Part shown: positions 15,482-21,577 of the stretch, piece by piece
Numbering within the stretch: the stretch's first letter is position 1
Layout: every line of letters begins with the position of its first letter
DNA from: an uncultured Eubacteriales bacterium
Lineage (GTDB): Bacteria; Bacillota; Clostridia; Oscillospirales; Acutalibacteraceae
DNA: 64,000 bases
Direction of reading: 5' to 3'
NCBI GenBank assembly: GCA_910584745.1
Contig: CAJUDG010000002.1
Location: 255,332-319,331 of the forward strand
The notes under the pieces: generated by a model
What the model was told of the DNA's origin: nothing
Seen by the model: the letters and a program-made list of their open reading frames with translations, nothing else
The model's database searches: none
Made by a program: the position numbers and the translations under genes

Positions 15482-16612
15482 ATGATCTACAAGGATTTCA
15501 AAAACTTAAAACTCTCGGCCCTTGGCATGGGGGCCATGCGCCTGCCAACTGTTGACGGCGACGACGCGAAGATAGACGCCGCCGCCACCCAGGAGATGGT
15601 GGACTATGCCCTGTCCCATGGGGTCAACTACTTCGACACCGCCTGGGGCTATCACAACGGCAATTCCGAGCTGGTGATGGGCGAGGCGCTGAAAAAGCAC
15701 CCCCGGAAGAGCTTTTGCCTTGCCACCAAGTTCCCGGGCTACGACCTTGGGAATATGTCCAAGGTAAATGAAATCTTCCCCAGACAGCTCGAGAAGCTCC
15801 AGGTGGATTATTTCGACTTCTATCTCATCCACAACGTCAACGAGATGAACATCGACGCCTACCTAAATGAGGACGAGTACGGCATCTACTCCTACCTTTT
15901 GGAGCAGAAAAAGGCCGGGAAAATCCGGCATTTGGGCTTTTCCGCCCACGGCAGCGTAGAGGTCATGCGGCGGTTCCTGGAGGCTTACCACGAGGGCATG
16001 GAGTTCTGTCAGATCCAACTGAACTATGTGGACTGGACATTGCAGGACGCAAAGGCCAAAATGGAGCTGCTCAGGGAGTACGACATCCCCGTATGGGTCA
16101 TGGAGCCTGTGCGCGGCGGGCGGCTGGCGAAGCTCAGCGAAAAAGACGAGGAGACCCTCTCAAACCTGCGGCCTGACGAAAAACCGGTAGCCTGGGCGTT
16201 CCGGTTCCTGCAAAGCCTGCCGGAGGTAGTTGTCACCCTTTCGGGCATGTCCAGCCTGGAGCAGATGAAAGAGAACATTGATATCTGGGGCGAGGAAAAA
16301 CCTCTTACTGACCCGGAGATGGACGCACTGCTGCATATGGCGGCGGGCATGATGGACGGCCTGCTGCCCTGCACCGCCTGCCGGTACTGCACCAGCCACT
16401 GCCCGAAGGGGCTGGATATTCCCAAGCTCATCGGGCTTTATAACGACTGGAAGTTCACCGGCGGCGGGTTCGTGCCCGCCATGGTGATCGGCACTCTGCC
16501 GGAGGACAAGCGGCCCAGCGCCTGCATCGGATGCCGCAGCTGCGAAAAGCTCTGCCCCCAGCAGATCAAAATTTCAGAAGCGATGAGGGACTTTGAGGTA
16601 AAGCCCCTTTGA
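15482..16612 (+). CDS. Aldo/keto reductase with C-terminal 4Fe-4S domain
   Basis: A 376-residue protein. Residues about 1-280 form an aldo/keto reductase barrel with the conserved Asp and Tyr region YFDTAWGYHNGNSE and catalytic-type residues KKHPRKSFCLATK. The C-terminus carries two clusters of cysteines, CTACRYCTSHCPKG and CIGCRSCEKLCPQQ, fitting two 4Fe-4S clusters. Such fused oxidoreductases are widespread in anaerobic Clostridia, but their substrate is generally unknown. The ATG follows GGAAAGGAGAATTCTC. The ECF transporter gene starts 50 bp after the stop and may be in the same transcript. Confidence 0.85.
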   Translation: MIYKDFKNLKLSALGMGAMRLPTVDGDDAKIDAAATQEMVDYALSHGVNYFDTAWGYHNGNSELVMGEALKKHPRKSFCLATKFPGYDLGNMSKVNEIFPRQLEKLQVDYFDFYLIHNVNEMNIDAYLNEDEYGIYSYLLEQKKAGKIRHLGFSAHGSVEVMRRFLEAYHEGMEFCQIQLNYVDWTLQDAKAKMELLREYDIPVWVMEPVRGGRLAKLSEKDEETLSNLRPDEKPVAWAFRFLQSLPEVVVTLSGMSSLEQMKENIDIWGEEKPLTDPEMDALLHMAAGMMDGLLPCTACRYCTSHCPKGLDIPKLIGLYNDWKFTGGGFVPAMVIGTLPEDKRPSACIGCRSCEKLCPQQIKISEAMRDFEVKPL

Positions 16613-16662
16613 TAAGCCCGCGATATCAAAGACATTACCACATATATAAAGGAGATACATAA

Positions 16663-17232
16663 ATGAAATCCATTACAAAAAATATAGTTCTGTCCGCCAT
16701 GTTCCTGGCCATCGGCCTGGTTCTGCCCTTGTTCACCGCCCAGATCCCCCAGATAGGCCAAATGCTCCTGCCCATGCACATCCCGGTTTTACTGTGCGGA
16801 TTTGTGTGCGGCTGGCAGAGCGGAGCAGTTGTGGGGTTCGTTCTGCCGCTGCTGCGGTCGGCCATATTCGGTATGCCGGTGTTCTTCCCCGCCGCCACCG
16901 GCATGGCCTTCGAGCTGATGACCTACGGTCTGGCGGCCGGACTGCTCTATTCCCTTTCAAAGTGGAAATGTTTGCTGGCGCTGTACCGCAGCTTGGTAAT
17001 CGCCATGCTTGCCGGACGCGCGGTATGGGGCGTTGTGCAGACCATCCAGCTTGGAGTTTTTGGCAGCGGCTTTTCGGTGCAGATGTTCCTTGCCGGGGCA
17101 TTCATCAACGCCATCCCCGGCATTATAGCCCAGCTTATCCTGATACCGGTTATAATGCTGGCCCTGGGCCGCACCGGGCTGGTGCCGTTCGGCACAAAGG
17201 GGCACGCGAAGAATGAAGAAACTGAGAACTGA
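16663..17232 (+). CDS. ECF transporter S component
   Basis: A 189-residue integral membrane protein with about five to six hydrophobic segments and the typical S-component opening SAMFLAIGLVLPLFTAQIP, plus the loop PMHIPVLLCGFVCGW. S components bind a vitamin or cofactor precursor and use a shared ECF energising module, not encoded here. The ligand cannot be assigned from sequence. Its 3' end overlaps the next gene, a P-loop kinase, by 20 bp. That overlap suggests the imported substrate may be phosphorylated on entry. Confidence 0.8.
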   Translation: MKSITKNIVLSAMFLAIGLVLPLFTAQIPQIGQMLLPMHIPVLLCGFVCGWQSGAVVGFVLPLLRSAIFGMPVFFPAATGMAFELMTYGLAAGLLYSLSKWKCLLALYRSLVIAMLAGRAVWGVVQTIQLGVFGSGFSVQMFLAGAFINAIPGIIAQLILIPVIMLALGRTGLVPFGTKGHAKNEETEN

Positions 17233-17827
17233 CGTATATACTGCCGCCGGAACGCTTCTGGACTTCATCGGGACGCTCCCGAAGCGGCCGGTATTGCTGG
17301 CGATAGACGGCAGGTGCGGCGCTGGAAAGTCCACTCTTGCAAGGGCGCTCGGGGAGAAAGCCGGCGCGGTGGTGGTGCATATGGACGATTTCTTCCTCCG
17401 GCCCGAGCAGAGGACGCCAGAGCGCTTTGCGGAGCCGGGCGGAAATGTGGACCGGGAACGCGTGCTGGAGGAGGTCCTGGCCCCCCTAAGGGAGAACCGT
17501 CCGGCAGTGTACAGGCCCTATGACGCGCATAAGCCCGCCATGCTGGAGCCGGTACATCTTGAACCGTCGCCCGTCACAATTATTGAGGGCTCCTATAGCT
17601 GCCACCCGGCTCTTTGGGACTATTATGATGCGCGCGTTTTTGTGGACGTGGGGCCGGAGGAGCAGCTCCGGCGCATCGATGCCCGCAGCGGCCCCGAGAA
17701 ACTGGAGGCCTTCAAGTCCAGGTGGATCCCACTGGAGGAGGCGTACTTTCACACCTTTTCGGTGGAGACAAGCTGTGACTTTTCCATTGAGCTTATAACG
17801 GAGCCGGATTTATTGAAAAGACTTTAG
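17213..17827 (+). CDS. Uridine-kinase-like P-loop kinase
   Basis: A 204-residue kinase of the uridine kinase/phosphoribulokinase-like group. The Walker A is GRCGAGKST (about residues 31-39). It is followed by VVHMDDFFLRPEQR, which matches the substrate-binding DDFY-type motif, and by VTIIEGSYSCHP and a lid with Arg residues (RRIDARSG). The gene overlaps the ECF S-component gene by 20 bp, so the two are translationally coupled. A nucleoside or a vitamin such as a nicotinamide- or thiamine-type compound could be the substrate. The family alone does not decide. Confidence 0.75.
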   Translation: MKKLRTDVYTAAGTLLDFIGTLPKRPVLLAIDGRCGAGKSTLARALGEKAGAVVVHMDDFFLRPEQRTPERFAEPGGNVDRERVLEEVLAPLRENRPAVYRPYDAHKPAMLEPVHLEPSPVTIIEGSYSCHPALWDYYDARVFVDVGPEEQLRRIDARSGPEKLEAFKSRWIPLEEAYFHTFSVETSCDFSIELITEPDLLKRL

Positions 17828-17828
17828 C

Positions 17829-17880
17829 CCTTGGGCATGACCAACCGTTTGGCGGGTGGTTATGCCCAATATTTATTCCT
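17829..17880 (+). terminator. Hairpin terminator
   Basis: TTGGGCAT...ACCA pairs imperfectly with TGGT...ATGCCCAA and is followed by TATTTATTCC. Confidence 0.65.
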
Positions 17881-17941
17881 TCCGCCAGCTTCCAGGGAAC
17901 TCGGCCTGACTGCGGATGGAGCTATCGCATAAGCTCCCCTC

Positions 17942-18706
17942 TCAACGGTAAAATTCCCGCCAGCATCGGAAAAGGCAGAGCCACTGGACATACTCCATAT
18001 TCCCGTCCCTGCGCGCCGGGCCCAGCCCCTCCAGCCTGAGGGCCATTGATATCTGTCTTTTGGTCAGCAGGCTCTGGGGACCGTCCCTGAAGGCCCGTTC
18101 CAGAAACGCCCTATACTCCCCCTGCCGCCCCCAGGGCAGGTCGGGAGAGCTCTTTCGCACGAGCGCCAGGAGGGCCGCGTCCACCCCCGGGGCCGGATGG
18201 AACTGCGTTCTCGGTATCCTCGCGGCTATCCGCACATCAAAGTACGGACGTATCGCACAGGCCGCAAGTCCCTCCCCGGTGAAGCGTTTGGCGGCGCCCC
18301 ACTCTACAATTAGCCATGCCCCTTCCGGCGGCTGCCCGGCCTGAGTCAGCCGCCTTATAATGGCCGTGGTTTTAGAGAAGGGGATATTGGCAAATACCTT
18401 ATAGGGCCCCTTTGGCAGCGGCCTTTTGAGAAAGTCGCCCTCAATAAGCTCCAGCCTGTCCTCCCCGGCAAAGCGCTCCCGAAGCCCCGCGCAGAGCCTT
18501 GGGTCCAGCTCCACCGCGGTCAGCCGCCCGCAGCGCTTTAATAGCTCTCTTGTGATGTGCCCCTTGCCGGGGCCTATCTCCAGCAAATGGTCGCCCCTGC
18601 CTATATCCGCAAGGCCTATAAGCCTCGATATCTCGGCCCGCCCGGTCAGGAAATTCTGTGAAGCCCAAAGGGGCGCGCCCTTTGGGTAACGGTTATTTTT
18701 TGGCAT
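17942..18706 (-). CDS. Erm-type rRNA adenine N6-methyltransferase
   Basis: A 254-residue SAM-dependent rRNA adenine methyltransferase. Motifs run in order: SQNFLTGRAEISRLI, then EIGPGKGHIT (SAM motif I), AVELDPRLC, EGDFLK, and the catalytic motif FANIPFSKTT. NIPF in place of the NLPY of KsgA/RsmA points to the Erm branch, which methylates A2058 of 23S rRNA and gives macrolide-lincosamide-streptogramin B resistance. The end YVQWLCLFRC also fits Erm-like proteins of gut Firmicutes. A longer ORF starts at 18754, but the ATG at 18706 has GAAAGAGG 8 nt upstream. That site is sequestered in a stem, and the 185-nt leader encodes an RLR peptide, both hallmarks of inducible erm genes. Resistance is inferred. 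Confidence 0.8.
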   Translation of the reverse strand: MPKNNRYPKGAPLWASQNFLTGRAEISRLIGLADIGRGDHLLEIGPGKGHITRELLKRCGRLTAVELDPRLCAGLRERFAGEDRLELIEGDFLKRPLPKGPYKVFANIPFSKTTAIIRRLTQAGQPPEGAWLIVEWGAAKRFTGEGLAACAIRPYFDVRIAARIPRTQFHPAPGVDAALLALVRKSSPDLPWGRQGEYRAFLERAFRDGPQSLLTKRQISMALRLEGLGPARRDGNMEYVQWLCLFRCWREFYR

Positions 18707-18712
18707 GAAAAA

Positions 18713-18754
18713 GCACCTCTTTCGCAAAGTTGAGTAAACCTTAGAAAGAGACAC
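18713..18754 (-). promoter_or_regulatory. Stem sequestering the erm ribosome binding site
   Basis: On the minus strand GTGTCTCTTTC (18744-18754) pairs over 11 positions, including three G-U pairs, with GAAAGAGGTGC (18713-18723), which holds the erm ribosome binding site. An alternative partner for the upstream arm, GGGACA (18797-18802), could release it. Confidence 0.6.
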
Positions 18755-18797
18755 GGCAAAGCTGCCCGCCCATACTTTCCGGCGGGGTATTCGTCAT
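18741..18797 (-). CDS. Second short leader ORF of erm (18 aa)
   Basis: An ORF of 18 codons starting MTNTPPESMG and ending LCRVSF. Its last codons lie inside the upstream arm of the stem that covers the erm ribosome binding site, so a ribosome reading it would melt the stem. Its own ribosome binding site is poor (AGGGA almost adjacent, GAGGA 12 nt away), so translation is uncertain. Confidence 0.35.
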   Translation of the reverse strand: MTNTPPESMGGQLCRVSF

Positions 18798-18804
18798 GTC
18801 CCTA

Positions 18805-18855
18805 TCATTTCCTCAAGCGAGAAGCAGATGCACAAATCAACATGCCTATTTTCAC
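18805..18855 (-). CDS. erm leader peptide with Arg-Leu-Arg motif (16 aa)
   Basis: A 16-codon ORF begun by GTG 3 nt after a perfect AGGAGG; an internal ATG at 18843 would give 12 residues. It ends ICASASRLRK before TGA. Arg-Leu-Arg is the macrolide-dependent arrest motif of ErmD-type leaders, where the ribosome stalls with Arg due to enter the A site. The peptide lies at the 5' end of the erm transcript, followed by the second leader ORF and the sequestering stem. Stalling here is an inference from the motif and layout. Confidence 0.6.
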   Translation of the reverse strand: MKIGMLICASASRLRK

Positions 18856-18896
18856 TGTCCTCCTGTCTCACCGGCGGTCCCGGCTGTGATAATATC

Positions 18897-18926
18897 ATTA
18901 TAGCCCGCAGGGTACGGGTTTGTCAA
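18897..18926 (-). promoter_or_regulatory. erm promoter
   Basis: Minus strand: TTGACA (18921-18926), an 18-bp spacer and TATAAT (18897-18902). The transcript would begin near 18890, leaving a leader of about 185 nt before the erm start. Confidence 0.8.
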
Positions 18927-18966
18927 GTGGAGAAGGGCCGCTCCAGGCAGATTATGTAAATTTATC

Positions 18967-18995
18967 TTGCATTTACTCCAATTATCTGTTATCAT
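18967..18995 (+). promoter_or_regulatory. Promoter of the second small toxin-like gene
   Basis: TTGCAT (18967-18972), a 17-bp spacer and TATCAT (18990-18995). It gives a leader of about 124 nt containing several hairpins before the ribosome binding site AAGGAGG. Confidence 0.65.
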
Positions 18996-19125
18996 GTCAG
19001 TAAGGAGTTCGCCAAGAAACGGTGGACGGTTGGCCCTCTAAAAAGCTTCCAGAGGACCTAAAGCCTCTGATTACATAGAAACCCGCCCTAAACAGGTGGG
19101 AATCTGGTATAAGGAGGATAAGCTT

Positions 19126-19221
19126 ATGAGCGTTCCTATTGAAGCCGTCATAGTGATGATGATGGGGTTTATTCAGACCATCGTTCTTCTCATCATTGAG
19201 CTGATAAACGCAAAAAAGTAA
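19126..19221 (+). CDS. Small hydrophobic peptide, type I (holin-like) toxin candidate (31 aa)
   Basis: A 31-codon ORF, too short for routine gene calling. It encodes MSVPIEAVIVMMM, then a continuous hydrophobic helix, then ELINAKK with two terminal Lys. The ATG follows a strong AAGGAGG site. A short N-terminus, one membrane helix and a Lys tail resemble the 'putative holin-like toxin' and TxpA-type peptides of Firmicutes. A perfect consensus promoter on the other strand (19315-19343) drives an antisense RNA that ends within the last codons. Its terminator U-tract is formed by the two AAA Lys codons. This is canonical type I toxin-antitoxin geometry; toxicity is inferred. Confidence 0.7.
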   Translation: MSVPIEAVIVMMMGFIQTIVLLIIELINAKK

Positions 19222-19308
19222 CCGCTCCCCGGCAAGGTATGCGGTTACTATAAAAATATAACTTTATTACCCGGGCCAGCCGTCAACCGGCGGGCTCCGC
19301 TTTTTTCT
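19211..19308 (-). ncRNA. Predicted antisense RNA (type I antitoxin)
   Basis: The RNA would start about 7 nt downstream of the consensus promoter at 19315-19343. It would terminate at AGTAACCGC (19217-19225) / GCGGTTACT (19241-19249) followed on the minus strand by TTTTTT, giving about 95 nt. It covers the toxin stop codon and 3' untranslated region. The hairpin has a 15-nt loop and holds the toxin stop codon in its stem, exactly as in the locus near 6.9 kb. Confidence 0.65.
19271..19308 (+). terminator. Terminator of the toxin-like mRNA
   Basis: GCCAGCCG pairs with CGGCGGGC with one mismatch across a TCAAC loop, followed by TCCGCTTTTTT. Confidence 0.7.
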
Positions 19309-19314
19309 GCTCTT

Positions 19315-19343
19315 ATTATACCCCACCCCGCCCTCTTTGTCAA
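19315..19343 (-). promoter_or_regulatory. Consensus promoter of the antisense RNA
   Basis: Minus strand: TTGACA (19338-19343), a 17-bp spacer and TATAAT (19315-19320), a perfect sigma-A match. No gene lies downstream on this strand except the antisense transcript. Confidence 0.8.
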
Positions 19344-19443
19344 CAGCCCGGAAAAATCTCAAAAAATTTTTTCCTTCCCCTTCAATATTTCCGGATTTCC
19401 TGCGACTATATATATGAAAGGCCTTTCAAGGAGGGGTGCCCCC

Positions 19444-20001
19444 GTGGAGGATACACGCATCATCGACCTATATAACCGCCGGGACGAGCTGGCCATCACC
19501 GAGACCCGGCGAAAGTACGGCCCCTACTGTAATAAGATAGCAATGAACCTTCTGGGCTCCACAGAGGATGCCGAGGAGTGCGTCAGCGACGCCCTTTTCG
19601 CTGCCTGGCGGCAGATCCCGCCCCTTATCCCCCGGTCCCTGCGGGCATTTCTCGGGCGGGTCACCAGAAACCTGTGCGTGTCGAGATACCGCTCCGTGAA
19701 GGCGCAAAAACGCTCCTGCGGTATGGATCAGCTGCTCTCAGAGCTCTCCGACTGCCTGCCGGACGGCGACACCCTTGAGGACCAGGTTGACTCCCGGGCC
19801 CTTACCGCCGTGATAACCCGGTGGCTTGACGAACTCCCGCCCCGGGACCGGGAGCTCTTTGTGCGGCGGTACTGGTTCTGCGACAGCCTCTCGGACGTCG
19901 CCGCCCAGATGGAGGAGACCCCCCAGGCGCTCTCACAGCGCGCCTATCAGCTTAGAAAATCACTTAAAAACCGCCTTGAAAAGGAGGGCTATACAATATG
20001 A
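19444..20001 (+). CDS. ECF-like sigma-70 family factor
   Basis: A 185-residue sigma factor with region 2 (YCNKIAMNLLGSTEDAEECVSDAL, AWRQIP) and region 4 (LDELPPRDRELFVRRYW, DVAAQMEETPQALSQRAYQLRK) and no region 3, as in ECF sigmas. An ORF begins at 19414, but the GTG at 19444 sits 9 nt after AAGGAGG and was chosen. The stop overlaps the ATG of the membrane-serpin gene by 4 bp (ATGA), the arrangement usual for an ECF sigma and its anti-sigma partner. No sigma-A promoter is evident in the 100 bp upstream, so it may recognise its own promoter. Confidence 0.85.
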   Translation: MEDTRIIDLYNRRDELAITETRRKYGPYCNKIAMNLLGSTEDAEECVSDALFAAWRQIPPLIPRSLRAFLGRVTRNLCVSRYRSVKAQKRSCGMDQLLSELSDCLPDGDTLEDQVDSRALTAVITRWLDELPPRDRELFVRRYWFCDSLSDVAAQMEETPQALSQRAYQLRKSLKNRLEKEGYTI

Positions 20002-21557
20002 GACCCGAAGATATCTTTGACGCCGTCACGGATATCCGCGACGACCAGATAGAGTTCGCAAAGCCCCGCCGCTCCCGCCGCCGGTACCTTGTACCCATAG
20101 CCGCCTGCCTTGTGCTGGCCCTTATCGTCCTGCCGTTCTTAAGCTCCCGGTCCCCCGGGGTGCGGCCCCTCTATACCGGCTCAGCCCAGCTGGCAAAGGC
20201 CCGGTACCCCGGCTCACCAAAGGCCGCAGAGAAGAGCCATGATATGCCAAGCAGCTCCGGGCTCCCCAACGGCTCCCCCGCCCCGGCGGTCATGTACGAG
20301 GGCGACGAAACGGACGGCCCCTACGCCGAGGACAGCGACGGCAGCGGCTATGGGGACACGGTCAGCGGCAGCGAAGACAGCAGCCTTTGGGAGAACATCG
20401 AGCGGGGCCAGGAGGAATACCGGAAAAACCGGGAGGAATACTCCCAGCGCCTCAACGGCTTCTGGACCGACAGCGCCGAGACCTTTCTCACCGCCGATAA
20501 TGAGGAGAACCTGATATTCAGCCCCATCAGTCTCTATACCGTCCTTGGCATGTCCGCCGAGCTCTGCGAGGGAGAGCCCCAAAAGGAGATACTGGACCTT
20601 TTGGGCAGCCCCGGCATAACGGACCTTCGGGACAGCGCCCGGCGCATATGGTGCGAAAGCTTCACCCAGGGGGAGAGCACCTGCCTTCTGGCAAACTCCC
20701 TCTGGCTCTCGAATACCGTGGATTATAAGCAGCCGGTGCTGGATACCCTGGCCGGAAACTACTTTGCCGACAGCTTTAGAGGCGACATGGGCAGCGAAGA
20801 ATACGACCTTATGCACCTTGACTGGCTGGGTGAGAAGACCAACGGCTACCTTGACGGCAAACTTCCGGGGCTTGAGAGCGAGCCCGACACCCTCATGTAC
20901 CTGGACAGTACCATCTACTTCAAGGCCCGCTGGTATCATGAGTTCGACCCATCCCAAAATGAAGACGGCACCTTCCACTCGAGATACATGGACCAGCCCT
21001 GCACCTTCATGCGCGAGACCAGCTGGGGCGGCTACTACTGGGGCGAACACTTCAGCGCCATCGGCAAGGGGCTTTCCGGCGGGCATTTTATGCTGTTCGT
21101 CCTGCCGGACGAGGGCTATACCACCAACGACCTCCTGGCCGACCCCGAGTACAAGAGCTTTCTAGAGAGCTCCATGAGCGTCGAAGGCCGCTGGGAGAAG
21201 TCCTCCTATGTCAAGATAAATTCCAGCATACCCAAGTTCGACGTGACCTCCGACATGGACATGGCCCCGGGCCTTCGTGAGATGGGTATCTCTGGTATAT
21301 TCGAGGGCGGCACCGGCAGCTTTGCCCCCATCACCGACCGGGATTTCTTCTTTACCGGCGTAAAGCACGCCTGCCGGGTAGCCATCGACGAGGAGGGCTG
21401 CGAGGCCGCCGCAGTGACGGTCATGCCCGCCGTGGGCTCCTCTGGCCCGCCCGAGGACGAGGTGGACTTCGTCCTGGACCGGCCCTTCCTGTTCACCATC
21501 ACCAACTGGGGCGGCCTGCCCATATACATGGGCGTCGTGAACCAGATAACGGAATAA
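19998..21557 (+). CDS. Membrane-anchored serpin with N-terminal anti-sigma-like segment
   Basis: A 519-residue protein. Residues 1-31 (MRPEDIFDAVTDIRDDQIEF...) are cytoplasmic and resemble the short N-terminus of membrane proteins encoded beside sigma factors in Clostridia. A membrane helix spans about residues 33-50, then a linker. From about residue 165 to the end is a serpin: ENLIFSPISLYTVLGM, an STIYFKARW-like strand, the hinge DEEGCEAAAVTV (about 460-472) and the closing DRPFLFTI. The reactive loop after the hinge is MPAVGSSGPPEDEVDF; by standard numbering P1-P1' falls near Ser-Ser. The hinge has small residues, as in inhibitory serpins. Overlap with the sigma gene suggests it controls the sigma factor, perhaps in response to proteases. 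Confidence 0.85.
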   Translation: MRPEDIFDAVTDIRDDQIEFAKPRRSRRRYLVPIAACLVLALIVLPFLSSRSPGVRPLYTGSAQLAKARYPGSPKAAEKSHDMPSSSGLPNGSPAPAVMYEGDETDGPYAEDSDGSGYGDTVSGSEDSSLWENIERGQEEYRKNREEYSQRLNGFWTDSAETFLTADNEENLIFSPISLYTVLGMSAELCEGEPQKEILDLLGSPGITDLRDSARRIWCESFTQGESTCLLANSLWLSNTVDYKQPVLDTLAGNYFADSFRGDMGSEEYDLMHLDWLGEKTNGYLDGKLPGLESEPDTLMYLDSTIYFKARWYHEFDPSQNEDGTFHSRYMDQPCTFMRETSWGGYYWGEHFSAIGKGLSGGHFMLFVLPDEGYTTNDLLADPEYKSFLESSMSVEGRWEKSSYVKINSSIPKFDVTSDMDMAPGLREMGISGIFEGGTGSFAPITDRDFFFTGVKHACRVAIDEEGCEAAAVTVMPAVGSSGPPEDEVDFVLDRPFLFTITNWGGLPIYMGVVNQITE

Positions 21558-21577
21558 TTATGAGAGGAGCGTTCATT

